From: Ehretia macrophylla
Lineage: Eukaryota > Streptophyta > Magnoliopsida > Boraginales > Ehretiaceae
Reading direction: 5' to 3'
DNA length: 64,000 nt
NCBI GenBank assembly: GCA_037974665.1
Contig: CM075764.1
Coordinates: 120,280,325-120,344,324, forward strand
Notes under the pieces: model-generated
The model's database searches: none
What the model saw: the letters and a program-made list of their open reading frames with translations, nothing else
Told to the model about the DNA's origin: nothing
Shown here: one piece after another, positions 44,861-56,700 of the stretch
Position numbering within the stretch: position 1 is the stretch's first letter
Layout of the letters: each line of letters starts with the position of its first letter
Made by a program: the position numbers and the translations under genes

Positions 44861-44861
44861 T

Positions 44862-45354
44862 TGACGAGGGGACCCCGAGCTGAGGTATGATGTCTACTCC
44901 GAGTTGAGGCGGGCTAACCCGAGCCAAGGCCAGCGTATTCAGTTAATGCCCGACCTGGATGCTGATCCGACCTCACTCTGACCCAAGAAAACCCTGAACT
45001 ATGCGTCAGCTGTACTAATGGGACATAAAGCCTTAATGGGACATAATACCTTGATGGGATATAAAGCTGTGCCTCATTAAATGCTGTCAGATCCGAATTT
45101 AGTATAAATAGAGCTCCACCCTTTCATTTCTGAGGTAACTGCTCATTAAATGCTCTCAACTACTTCACCAGCTCGGACATACTAATCATTCGCACGCCCG
45201 AGGGGAAAATACAGGTCATCACCCCTCATTTTCCTTCCTTTTCCTTGTGCAGGTCAGGTAGCCGACCCAAAAATCTAGGTCAATAAGTCGACCCAGAATT
45301 CTAGCTCAGCCGAAGTAGTTACCCAACCTCAACTGCGAGATCTCAACCTAGACA
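44862..45354 (+). repeat. gypsy 3' LTR
   Basis: Matches the 5' LTR throughout, starts TGACGAGGGG and ends CCTAGACA. TATAAATA lies at 45103-45110. At 45015-45066 a module 'taatgggacataaagcct' is present about three times against once in the 5' LTR, which accounts for the length difference. Confidence 0.9.
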
Positions 45355-45359
45355 ATAGG

Positions 45360-48300
45360 GATATTTTCTAGGTTAAAAAAAAAAAAGAATAATTACACAC
45401 CATGGCTACAACATCAATGTGCAAGCAAATGATAGTGTAACGCAACACAATTACTCAAATCCTGGACATTTGTTTGATCAAGTGTCAAGGATGCTCTGAA
45501 ATCTTTCGAAGAAGAACACAAGAGGTGAACTATCAGAATTGGATAATAATTTTTTACATTTGTTAATATAATCGATTAAATCTTTCTTCAAATTGAAAAA
45601 AGAAAATGTCAGACCCTTGATCACTGTGTAATTTGAAAAAAAAATACTTTTTTTTTTTTTTTATAGCCTTTTAAAAAAAAAAAATCTTTCCTCTATATCC
45701 TCATGTTTTTCTCTCTTCATTTTTCACTTCTATTATCTTTTTCTTAAATAGGTTATCAATTTATTTTTTATATTTTGGAGACTTGTGTTTATCATTGTGT
45801 ATGAATTTCACTTCATTTATTTTTGTAATATTTTTAACATTTAAGTTAATTTTTCTAGTTTAATTGTACATTTATTCTAGTTTAATTATACATTTATTTT
45901 ATTTTAATTTTCTGAATAATTTTTAGATTATTTTTATTCTAATTGATTATTTTGTGTCTTTAATTAAATAATTCAGATTCAAATATCAATAAATTTTCTA
46001 TTTTTCAATATTGTAATTGTTTATTATAGGTATATAGACAATAGATTTTTTTTTATATATAAAACAAATTTGCGTAAATGAGTATCTTTGACTCTGATTA
46101 CTGACTCTGTTATGTAATACGCCCCCTAACTCTTAGTGTTTGACTCCGTCACTGTCCTTGATCTTTAAACTAATGTTTCATCCATAAAAAATGAGAAATA
46201 ATAACCGAGAAGAACATGACAGGCATTTATCATTAAAATAAACAGAAAAAAAGAAGAAGAAAGAAATAAAACGTTAAAGACTATGTAACACATAAATTAG
46301 TAGCAGTAACATTAAAGCAAATCAAAGTTTGGTTTCATGTGTCAAAATGTAAGAGTCTGATCCCAGTCACTCAAAATGATTACAAACTTACATGTGTGCT
46401 AACGTTAAAACTGGCATCATTATTTGATAGATAGGCCACCTCAAAATTTTCCAGAAGTTTGTAGTACCTTTTTCCAAAATATCAAAAGTGGCCCCATAAT
46501 CCATTGGAAGTTAACAGATGGTAAATTTGTTTCCCGAGTCCAAGTGTCTCTTTTAATTGAATTCATACATGTAAGATGTATTTGTATTATAAGTTTTATA
46601 ATTTTTGAATAAGTCTAATTAAATTTTGTTTTGTGTCTTTTTTGTTATTGAAGAAAAAGAGTAAAAGGGAAAAGGAGAAAGAAAGAGAATTTAGGTTGTG
46701 AGTTGGAAGCAAACAGATCCTGACACGTCTAATAATTTGTACATTTTCTAGATTCTTCTGTAGGTACAGAATATATATGCAAGATATCCTGAAGAAGATG
46801 TGTGTGTTTGCACAGACTTCTTTTTCTGACTATAATCTTTGCGTTTAATTTTTGGAAATAAATTTTAGGCTCTTCTCTCTTATGTTAAGATAATAAAAAA
46901 ATTTAATTATTAATTAAAATAAATTTAATCTCGAACTGACATGTATCACTTTGAATGTATTTATACATCTCACTTTTTTTCTCATCTCGAGCCCACCCGA
47001 TATGACACATGTTAGTTTAAAATTAGATCTATCTTAATCAATAGTCAAGATTCTCTATCATCTCAACATGAAAGAAAAGAATCCACCCAAGATGACACAT
47101 GTCAATTTAGGATTAAATCTATCTTAATTAGTAGCCAAAAATTTCATCATCTTAACGTGAAAGAGAAGAGCCTATGAGAGGGTTCATTCTCCATTTTTTA
47201 GAGCCCAATAACAAAAGCTGCATCTTGATCCAAAATTGATACTATTTTTTTCTTTTTATATTCCTATTTGATGACGTAGAACACTTTTGAGTAGCGCTTC
47301 ATACTCACATTAGAGCCAAACTCTAGTACATATGACTTCGTCTTAAAAAATTGTGGTTTGAATTAATTAGACACAAAGTCGATTGAATTATATCTCGACT
47401 CATTCAAACCTCATCGCGAGAAGTCTTTTGCTCACGTCATAAATGTTCTAGACTAACCCTTGGAGTTATAGTTGGACATTTAATTTAGTTTATAAAAGCT
47501 GCAAGTTGCTAGACATCTTGATCCAAAATGATACTATTATTTCCTTTTTCTCCTTCTTGTACTTTGTAATGCTAATCAACCTTACTTTCTCCAACATAAA
47601 AGGTAAAAGATACTAAGAGAAAATTGGACCTAATTGGCGTTTACAAGCCTTATTTAGAAAAAGTCAAATAAAGGCAAAAACTTCTGGAAAGTAGATGCTA
47701 GATGACAATGCAAGTGGTAGCTTTATAATTTCGAAATAAGAAAATAAGCTTTATGTTATTAGTAAATACTAAGAATATCCTCATGTAGAAGCATTTTAAT
47801 TTTTAATTACTCCCATTTAACGCTAAACTAACACGAATATTATGGATATTTCAGAGTTAAATGCACATTTTTAAGAGAAATAATTCAGATTATAAATTGC
47901 ACTTTCAAAAAATCATAAAGGTATGATTCAGGAGACATGCAAAACTCTTTTTTTTTTTTAAAGAAATTATTTGAAAAATCACATAAAGGTATAAATTTTC
48001 CCCCCTATAAAAAATCCCAAAATCTACCTTATTTTTGCGGATTTAAATACTGAAATAAAAAGCCCATAGAAGACATGTAAGAACAAAGAATTTGAATTAG
48101 ATGAGACACTTGGCAACAAAAATTCTATATGTTTAACCGCCTTATTATTAATTAAATTAAACAATTCTCAAATTAAAAATATATGTTAAATAGTGATATA
48201 TAAGAAGTTGATTTTAGTCCACTCTTGCCACTTAGTAATAGTAAAGTGGTTGTTGAGAAATGACAGATCAGGTAAGTGTTAAAAAGGAGTTTCAGTTTTT

Positions 48301-48927
48301 ATTCACCTCACAAAATTTTATTAATTATTTTAGATACATGAGTAAATAAAATAATTTTTTTAAAAGTATATGGGTAAATATTATAATTTAAATTAACCCC
48401 AATTAAAAAATATATATATAATTTGTGTATTTGTTAAATTTCGTATCATAACATATTAAAAAAAAATTCTAGATCAGTCTATACCGAATCAAAATAACTT
48501 CAATTATCATGTACTTTAGTAAACGAACAAGATTAAACATAACTTGAAAGTCAAAGGAACATGTAGGGGATTTAAGCTTCATGAGAAATTGTCATCTCAT
48601 AATTGCACAAAATTGACTAATTTGCATACCTAATTTACATTCTATATAAATATGAGAGGCCAAAAAAAAAGTCAAAAATTGAAAAAGAAAAGCATAAACT
48701 TTCAAGAATTCACATATTACCCCACAGAATGAGAGAAAAATTAAAGGTTCCAACTTCAGTCATCATCAAAGTTGAATTCTTCAGCAGCTGAATGAAAATT
48801 ATGAAATTGTTGACATTGAAAATATGTTGTACAAACTTTTGACTTTTTCTCTTTGTACTCACTTCTGCAAGCTTGTAAATCTGAGAATCTTGACACTTTT
48901 ATTAGTCTTCTTTATCATTTTATGATC
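45360..48927. other. intergenic DNA right of the gypsy element
   Basis: AT-rich, with T- and A-runs near 45650-45690. A strong-context ATG at 45403 opens only 12 codons. No gene supported; one MITE is listed separately. Confidence 0.5.
46866..47174. mobile_element. TIR MITE with inner repeated arm
   Basis: Ends TAGGCTCTTCTC (46866-46877) and GAGAAGAGCCTA (47163-47174) are perfect inverse copies. The inverted similarity continues inward for about 80 bp. The right arm occurs twice in tandem with a 90-bp period ('ccacccgatatgacacatg' near 46993, 'ccacccaagatgacacatg' near 47083). The outermost TA could be a 2-bp duplication as in Tc1/mariner MITEs; this is uncertain. Confidence 0.6.
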
Positions 48928-49488
48928 TCAAAGGAGACATAAAAATGCAAACAGCATAGTGATCAAGAAAGGTGTAGAATGTGTTAATGGTGTAGGTGAA
49001 GAATGTGAAGGTGGTGGAGGGGTATGGTAGTAGAAAGGAAAGTAAGGCACAATGGGGTTTGGTGGTGGTGGTGTAGGCCCTGTAGGGTAGGTTTTATATG
49101 GTGGAGGTGGTGAGTAGTAGGGGTAGTTTGGCTGCTGGGTGGGTGGTGATGGTGGTGGCTGGTTGTAGTAGTTATTGCCTGAGCTAGGAGGAGATGGTGG
49201 TGGTGGACAGTTGTTGTTGGTGGAAGATAGTGGTGGTGGTGAGGGTGAGGGTGGTGGAGGAGAGGGTGGTAGCTGTGGTGGTGGTGGAGGAGAGGGTGGC
49301 AGCTGTGGTGGTGGTGGTGGTGGTGAAGGGGTGTTACATGGGTTGTGACAAGCTTCACACATTGTGCACTCAATCTGGTACCTTGATCCTACCCATGTAT
49401 AGTTTCCACCACTTGTTTCTGATGTCAATGCTGCCATCACAATAAAGAAACATGAGAGCGAGAGTCTCACTCTATATGATCTCTCCAT
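48928..49488 (-). CDS. proline-rich extensin-like protein, likely GPI-anchored
   Basis: Single-exon frame of 186 residues. Residues 1 to about 27 form a signal peptide (basic start, hydrophobic core, small residues at the end). A cysteine cluster follows at C41, C44, C47 and C51. From 55 to about 165 the protein is dominated by S/P-rich blocks (SPPPPPP, SPPPPP, SPSPPP, YYSPPPPYK, HTPPPPS), the substrate pattern for proline hydroxylation and arabinosylation in extensin-like wall proteins. The last 16 residues are hydrophobic without a following charge, as in GPI-anchor signals. It should be secreted to the plasma membrane surface or wall. YK next to SPPPP could allow crosslinking. Low-complexity frames on the opposite strand are shadows. 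The ATG is the first in frame before the signal peptide. Confidence 0.85.
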   Translation of the reverse strand: MERSYRVRLSLSCFFIVMAALTSETSGGNYTWVGSRYQIECTMCEACHNPCNTPSPPPPPPQLPPSPPPPPQLPPSPPPPSPSPPPLSSTNNNCPPPPSPPSSGNNYYNQPPPSPPTQQPNYPYYSPPPPYKTYPTGPTPPPPNPIVPYFPFYYHTPPPPSHSSPTPLTHSTPFLITMLFAFLCLL

Positions 49489-51572
49489 TTCTTGATTTCT
49501 CTACTGCAGAATCTACAATTAAGATCTCGAGATATATAGACAGTAACAACCTGTGGACAAAAATTAAATTTCTACGATTAAAATCTCGAACACAAAAATT
49601 CTCGACACATGAAAGAATTGGGGTGTTACTAAATTTTGTGGCAATTAGAATGATGCAATGGAAACAAAGGAGAGAGTTGGCTTTAGTGTGTGTTGTGTGT
49701 GTTTGTTTTGTGTTGGTGAGGAGAGTGGAAAGTGGTTGCTAGTGGGCAGTGGAGTGCTAAGAAGACTGGCAGTTGGGACACTTGACTTTGAAGCAATTAT
49801 ACGAGATCACTTAACTCTCTTTTATGATGCATTATGAAAGGTTAAAGTACTATTACTGTTATACACTGTGTTATTTTGAGTGGTAACTAGCAAAAGAAGG
49901 CAAATTTTGAGTTCAAAAAGATAACGCCGACACATTTTATGTTTTTGCTTTTAACCGCAACGCGCAGTGGAGGGTAAAGCTTTGGGAAGCATCGGGATGC
50001 CTAATAACGTTGTATATTATGAGAGGATATAAATTTATATATGGAGATTACAAATGAAGTACTATGAAAATCAATGCACAATTATTGAATGTTCTTTATT
50101 ATAACGTTACATTTTATTAGGGGATCTAAATTTATATTTGGGCAGTGCCAACGAAGCCCAACCACTACAAGAGAATCAAGAACGAAGAGCTTTTTGCCCT
50201 TTTATGAATAGTACAATGAAGCACTATGGAAATCAATGCACAATCATTGAATATTCCTTATAATGTTATACTTTATTAGGGAATCTAAATTTATATTTGG
50301 ACAATGCCAATGAAGCATTGGGTTGTATCTTCTCATAATTTTATAATATTTTGAAATAGATTTTTCAAAATAGATTGGCAATGAAGTGAATGCGAGTTAA
50401 ATTTGCACAATTTTTTTTTTTCTTTTGGTGGGTAAAATCAGTAGTATATTTTAATCATAAAAGAGATTTAACCCACTCCTATGAATTCAAATACAAAGAG
50501 TAGGACATTAAAAAGCAACATTGGAGGATCATCCCTCTAATGTGAGTAACAGTACAATTCCTAGTTCAAGATAGAATCAAAACATCACTCAAAATATCTG
50601 CATAATCAATACAAAGTTCTGGACAGTATGATCGGACTATTTAATCGTTTTACCATTACTGTATGACACCATCTTTATTCCTCTTGTAATGTAATTTTCT
50701 TGGATTGGACTTGCCATATACAAACATTTCATTAATTTGAGGCATATACAACAAATTATACTATAAATACATTTTAGGTTAGTAAAACACATAATCAAAA
50801 TGACTAGTTTGCCCTTGAACATAATCATGTAGAGGTTAAAAGTGAGATATTAGTGACTTAAGAAAACAGATGTACTTCAGAAATTTCATAGTCTCGTGAT
50901 TCATGTTAATGATGATTTGGCTTGAGCATTTATACATGCAGTTCACAACTGGACGAACCAAATGAGATTCTTGTAGACATGTGGTGACGTTGCTAGGGAG
51001 TGTAAAGACGCAAGGAAGACGCAAATTCCAAATAAAAATGGTACCCAATGCATACTTTTCTTCTTCTTCTCCTTTTTTTTTGTTTTTTTTTTTGTTTTTT
51101 AACGAGTAACTCATTTTAAACAAAATATATTAAAAGTTAATCTAACATTATAAATACTATAGTGCAGCTATATATCTCAATGCATGTTCAAATCAGTTAA
51201 TAATGATATGCGTAGAAGTTTCAAACCTGATCACAAGTCATTGCCTTGCTACTCCATATCCCGTGGTACAACACTTTTCAGTACATATTCTAAATCAGTT
51301 AATGACGACAGAGTCCTAGGTTTCAAACTCAAAACTTTAGCCATCACAAATTATTATCTTACCAGTCCGTCAAACCCCTGGAGATTAAAATGCGTACTTA
51401 GATTGATTATTATGGTGTCAATTTTGTTCCTCCAGCCATGAATCTTTTGATTCTTTTCTTATTTTTTGATACATGGGTCGAGATAATTACTTTTCTTATT
51501 AGGTGATGATGTTGTTCAAAAATAAAATACATAATAATTATAACAGAACAAAAGAACATTTTTTTTCTCTAA
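49489..51572. other. intergenic, upstream of the proline-rich gene
   Basis: Contains the 5' region of the minus-strand proline-rich gene and otherwise AT-rich sequence. A TATATAT at 49532-49538 is only about 45 bp before the ATG and may or may not be the TATA box. No other gene seen; one short duplication is listed. Confidence 0.45.
50052..50320. repeat. local direct duplication, period 161 bp
   Basis: About 108 bp beginning 'aatgaagtactatgaaaatc' (about 50052) recurs from about 50213 with about 85-90% identity by eye. The copies are separated by about 50 bp. A partial earlier copy may begin near 50020. Confidence 0.65.
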
Positions 51573-52573
51573 GGGGGCATTTGGTTCACGAATAGATTTT
51601 TCATTCATGGAAATGACATTTCTAGAAATGTGGCTAAAAGTGTTTGATTTGTTAAAAATATTCCTGAGAATATTTTGTCAAGTTCCTAAAAATGTTATTT
51701 TATTATGTTTGGTTTAGACTCAATATTCTTAAGAATGTTGAGCAATTTTTCAATATTGCCCATAAATCAAAAAGAAACAAGAATATCAAACAAAGTGTAC
51801 AAATAACGATACATTTTGCATATTGCTAATACGCGAGTAAAAAAATATTTAACGTATTAATACAACGAAAGTAAATTTATTTTTATAATTTATAAATTTC
51901 AACTCGACACTTCAAAATTAGAAACTTAAATTTATTATTTTAAAAAAATTAAAAATTAAAAATTAAAAATTATTTATTTCATTTTATTTTTATTTTTATT
52001 GTTATTTTTTTTTTTTTCTTAATTTTTTTATTTTGTTTAGTTTTATTTTATTTTATTCTTACTAATTTTATTTTATCTTATTTTATTTTCTTAATCTATT
52101 TTATCATTTACTTGTTTATTTATATTTTTGCTTTATTTTATTTTCATTTTATTTTTCTTTTCTTTTTCTATTTATTTTTATTATAATTTATTTATTTATT
52201 TTTATTTTTATTTTTATCTTATTTTATTTAATTTATTTTTTATTTTATTTTTTACATTATTTTATTTATATTATTTTTATTTTATTTTATTTTTTATATT
52301 TTTATTTTTTTAATTATTTTATTGTGTTTATTTTCTAAGATGAATATTTGAGTCTTTTATTTTCTTAAAGTTATTCCCAAGATTTGGGAATGTGAGATTC
52401 CCACCTCCTCACATAGGAATTGAAATTGGCCAAATCATGAGAATATTACATTCCCAGGAATGTAATATTCTCATAAATATTTTTTTTTATTCCATGAACC
52501 AAACATGAGAATGTCATATTTTAGAATTCACATTCTCATGAATCTTGTAATATTCCACGAACCAAATGCCCCC
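51573..52573. mobile_element. PIF/Harbinger-like nonautonomous element
   Basis: Ends GGGGGCATTTGGTTC and GAACCAAATGCCCCC are perfect inverse copies. TAA at 51570-51572 and at 52574-52576 forms the 3-bp duplication typical of PIF/Harbinger. Within lies a T-rich TTTTA/TTTAT microsatellite of nearly 400 bp (about 51945-52330). No transposase is encoded. Confidence 0.8.
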
Positions 52574-53965
52574 TAATATGCTAATTAACTAATATAATAT
52601 TTTCCCTATTAATTTGAGCCTTTACTTGTGGTATCATGTGCTCTTCTCATTATTTTAGGCTTAATACTCCCTTAGTCCTTAGTCACAAATTAATTTTCCT
52701 TTTATCATTTGTTTTAGGCTTGATACATATTTTCTTTCAAATTTAGTGTCTTCTTTAACTCTTTTGAGTTAAACTAGTGAATTAATAAACTAACACGACA
52801 TTATTATGAAATTCTTAAAATAGATTGGAAATAAAATCATATGGAATTTTGTAGGTTAAAAATATAAATTAATTAATGTGGAATTTAGTTCAGAAAAAAG
52901 ATTTCATTTGACATTTGACAAAGGTTGGTGTCTTAATTTCTTTGTAGAAAAAAATGCCAAAATCGTGAAACAGGCAAAACTCTCATATTCCTGTTTTGCT
53001 TGTTCATTTTACATTCATATCTCCACGGTAGTAAGTATAATTATAAATTATTGCTCGGTACACAAAATTTCCATTATATACAAGATTGGAGAAATAAGTC
53101 AATAAGTGTGATCGAATACAAAGTTTTTATTATGTACAGGGTTTGAAAATGATCAATTCATTATTTATAGTGGAAAGTTTTCTCTTTTCAAGTATTGGTG
53201 GTCAATTCACTATTTATCACCAACCAATTAAACTTTCCAGGCTGGAGCTCAAACAGCTGCTAATAATTGCAGGATTTTCAATGGCAATTTCCTAGTATAT
53301 ATGGGTTTGTCTAAAGTGGCTGCCGGTTCTTTTTGCTTTTCAACCCTCATTTCTGGTGTCTTCCTTTGTTCTTGACATTTTCATCCCCTTTTAACCACCT
53401 AATCAATGAAAAGTAATGAGTGAATTTTACCTTTTTGTGACATATAATACCAAAAGAATTGGAAAAATTTTAAAAAATGGCAGATGTTTCAAAACATCCC
53501 GCCATTGTTGTAAGTGTGATTTATGGACCCTATACGCGTGTGTAGTCTACACGCTTAAAATATATTGGACATTTTTAAATCTGTCCTAAAGAATTGAAGA
53601 TGCTTATGAATCTAAATGAGAAAAATTTGTATGGAATAGTAGTACTTCATTGTGACTACTGATGATTCTGGATTGGGATGTTCATGTGCCTTTAAGTGTA
53701 ATTCTAGTTAACAATCTTGAATTAATATATTTGTGATCGAAGACGATGATTTTTAAATTTACGATACTAGTTTTTTTTTGCAAAATTAAAATTTTAGACT
53801 TGAGTCACGAAACTAGTATTGTAGAAATTGATCATTCATGGAAGCGAGTATCTTGTCACAAAAATGTTGTATAAAGGTTGTAGTTGGGGAACCACAACCA
53901 AACGAATATTTGTGGGCTTCATAGTACACGACCTATGGATTAACTAGGTCATTATATGGTTTGGA
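52574..53965. other. intergenic, nothing assignable
   Basis: AT-rich DNA without a credible gene. The 52878-53105 frame shows no domain. Confidence 0.5.
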
Positions 53966-54012
53966 TGTTAAAATATACTTTAATCATTTATATTAACAAT
54001 CATATATATAAA

Positions 54013-55011
54013 GGGTGAAGTGCACCAGACCCCCCTGTGATTTGTCGAAAGTGTATCACACCTTCCTATAATTCAAAAACTCCCTGATCACTACCCTATG
54101 ATTTTCAAAAGTGCACAACATCCCCTTGCCGTTAAAAAATCCGTCATATTTAACGGAAATAATAAATTTTTAAATTTTTTTGCTTAAATAAAATATTTTT
54201 TGGACAAAAATACCCTTAATTCAAAATATTTTTTTTCCTTTTCTTCTTTCCTATATGTACCCACTATTTCACAAAAATAAAAATGGAACCCCCCATCCCC
54301 ATCCCCATCCCCATCCCCATCCATATGTGTGTGTATATATATATATATATTCCTGTGGTGTGTGGGTAAGATTTAAGTTGCTATGAACAACAGAGAAGCA
54401 AAGAAAGCCAAATTGTATTACTGGAATTTTGATTACAAAATTCTGAAGCAAGAGCTTCTTTTGGAAATGTAAAATAACAAGCAAAGAAAATTAACAACTC
54501 TGAGAATGATTTCGATGCCTATGTGATCAGCAAGGTGGGTTGGTTTCTTTTTGCGTCGTTCGCTCCTACGTGTCTGATAAGTTGGCAACTTCTCTTGGCT
54601 CATTACAGTGTGTGTGTATATATATATATTAGGTTGGGGGAAGGGTAGGGGTGATGACAAGGGATTGGGGATGGACAGAGGAGGTGGGGGGTGGTTGACG
54701 GGAGGGGGGGGGGGGGGCGATGTGTTGTTGGGGAAGATGATCTAACAGTTTTTTTTTTTTAAAAAAAAAAAATTCTTTATTGGTTTTTTGTCAAATATAT
54801 ATATATATATATATATATAGAAAAGGACAAAAGAGAGGGAAAAAAAAGAATTGAGGGCATGTATGTAATTTTACAAATTCTGTTCAATCATTTTGATGAT
54901 AGGGGGTGCTGTGCACTTTCAAAAACTATAAGGTAGTGATCAGAGGATTTTTGAACTATAGGGAGGTGTTGTGCACTTTTGACAAATCACAGGGGGGTCT
55001 GGTGCACTTCT
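54013..55011. mobile_element. TIR element inserted in copia LTR
   Basis: Terminal inverted repeats start GAAGTGCACCAGACCCCCC (54017) and end with the exact inverse at 55010; similarity continues for over 100 bp. Inner parts include CCCCAT repeats (54291-54320), TA runs and a G-rich tract. The motif GATCATCTTCCCCAAC is shared, inverted, with the Mutator-like element at 26083. A target duplication is not visible, so the superfamily is open although Mutator-like is likely. No transposase. Confidence 0.7.
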
Positions 55012-55036
55012 TCTGTAATGCCCAAAGACTTTAAGA

Positions 55037-55958
55037 CAGTGATTGGTATGTGGGAATGAGTTGGGAATGGAATGACATTCTCAATTCTATTTTAATTCCT
55101 ATATTTGGTATGAGGGAATGAACTTGGGAATGTCATTCCCAAGGGAATCCCATTCCCACATACATGGGAATAGCCATTCCAGACCAAATACATGGGAATG
55201 GTCTATTCCCATGTATTTGATAATCAACTTGACTACCATACCCTTTATAAATAATTTGTTTTACAATAATAATAATAATTGAAAAATATAATAATAATAA
55301 TTATAAAAATAATAATAATTATTATTATGAAAATAAAAATAATAATAATAATAGTGATTAAATAATAATAATAATAATTATTATAATAAAAAAAATAAAA
55401 ATAAAAATAAAAATAATAAATAAATAAAATAATAATAATTAAAAATATAATAATATTATTATGAAAATAATAATAATATTTATTATTATAATAAAAAATG
55501 ATAATAATAATAATAATAAATAAATAAATAAAATAATAATAATAAAAATAAAAAATAATAATAGTGATTAAATAATAATAATAATAATTAAAAATATATT
55601 AATATTTTGTTATTAATAATAATAATAATTATTATTTATATTTATATTTTTATTATTGTTGCTGTTGTTGTTGTTATTATTATTATTTTTATTTGTTATT
55701 ATTATTATTATTATTTATTGTTGTTGTTATTATTATTATTATTATTTATATTTATATTTTTTACGATTATGTTTATATTTATTTTTATTTTTAATACTAT
55801 AATAATAAAAGGGCAATTATGTCATATTATATAAGTTATTCGCATTACTACTCTTAATTCCTAGAGCATACCAAACATGTCATTCTCATTCCCAATTTCA
55901 TTTCATTCCTTGGTTCATTCCATTCCTGCCCAAATCCATTCCAATGTACCAATCGCTA
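55037..55958. mobile_element. hAT-like nonautonomous element, 8-bp TSD
   Basis: Ends CAGTGATTGGTA and, inverted, TAGCGATTGGTA. Flanks are CTTTAAGA (55029-55036) and CTTAAGA (55959-55965), an 8-bp duplication from which one T was lost; the intact LTR copy (TTTTAAGA) supports the empty site. The interior is an AAT-rich block (about 55262-55605) followed by an ATT-rich block (55606-55800), together a long AT palindrome. The outer 150-200 bp are rich in 'gggaatg/cattccc'. No protein encoded. Confidence 0.78.
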
Positions 55959-56321
55959 CTTAAGAACTTTATAATTTTCACGAACTTGATAAGAGTTGTG
56001 TACCTTGATCCATTGTTATTCTTTGATGCAGAAATTAAGAAGACACTGGTTTCTCTCTCTTTCTCATTGTCTATTATGTAGTTTTAATGATGGAAAACTA
56101 ATGTTCTATCAATAGTGCAGAGATAGGACCAGACTTATATATATAGAGAATGAATAGGTGTCTTCCATCAAGACACCCAATTACAAGACACCTCTTTATT
56201 GGCCAATAAGAGTTAAGGATTTAACTTAATTATTTAAACTATTATTAATTAGATATATAATAATCTAATTAAATACACAAGGCCTATTATTCAATATGGG
56301 CCATACAAAATAATTCTAACA

Positions 56322-56331
56322 TTCTCCCACT
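56322..56331 (-). other. copia polypurine tract
   Basis: On the minus strand AGTGGGAGAA directly precedes the 3' LTR start (TGTTAGAATT), the expected position for plus-strand priming. Confidence 0.7.
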
Positions 56332-56700
56332 TGACCCATGTGACATTGCCTTTTAGACTAATAATATCATAATGTGCACAATTGTGTTATCTTAAGTCTT
56401 TCTTTATATTGACCACATAATATCATACTTAAGTAATAAACTAATAGGAGTCATGGCGGTTGTACGTCATGAATTTTGACATAGTCCCTTCCATGTACTA
56501 CAATACTAGCTCATTACTCAATATAATCTATAATAAGAGGTAAATTAATGGTCCAACTATAATGTCTTCATTCGAGACTAAATCTGTTATCTTTTATCTA
56601 TATCAATAATGTATACTAAATAGAAAACAGATAAATCAAAAACCCATAATTGAGCTCAAGAGTATCAAATAGATAAACTTAATAAAATCATAATACAAAA

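Larger units (their letters stand above)
34900..45354 (+). mobile_element. full-length Ty3/gypsy Tat-lineage retrotransposon
   Basis: LTRs of 453 and 493 bp enclose a primer-binding site, one gag-pol frame, a minisatellite, an antisense ORF and a G16 polypurine tract. The protein order is Gag, protease, reverse transcriptase, RNase H, a second RNase H-like domain, integrase. The double RNase H together with an antisense ORF near the 3' end is the hallmark of the Tat lineage (Retand, Grande and relatives). Flanks are GTAGG (34895-34899) and ATAGG (45355-45359), a 5-bp duplication with one mismatch. LTR differences, about 10% by eye, indicate an old insertion. Base composition is much GC-richer than the surroundings. 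Confidence 0.92.
53966..56321 (-). repeat. copia 3' LTR in three pieces
   Basis: Pieces 53966-54012, 55012-55036 and 55959-56321 align consecutively with the intact right LTR. The gaps are filled by a TIR element and a hAT-like element. Order and orientation are preserved, so both are later insertions. Confidence 0.88.

Noticed and set aside
49194..49445. Plus-strand open frame rich in Val, opposite the proline-rich gene
   Set aside because: It is the reverse-strand reading of CCx repeats; the minus strand has the signal peptide and proline motifs.
52128..52313. Open frame of Phe, Tyr and Leu
   Set aside because: Pure translation of the T-rich microsatellite in the Harbinger-like element.
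55262..55800. Regularly spaced short repeats that could recall a CRISPR array
   Set aside because: Simple trinucleotide repeats without spacers, in a plant nuclear genome.
55607..55834. Open frame of Ile, Leu, Tyr and Val resembling a membrane protein
   Set aside because: Translation of the ATT repeat in the hAT-like element; no non-repetitive part.
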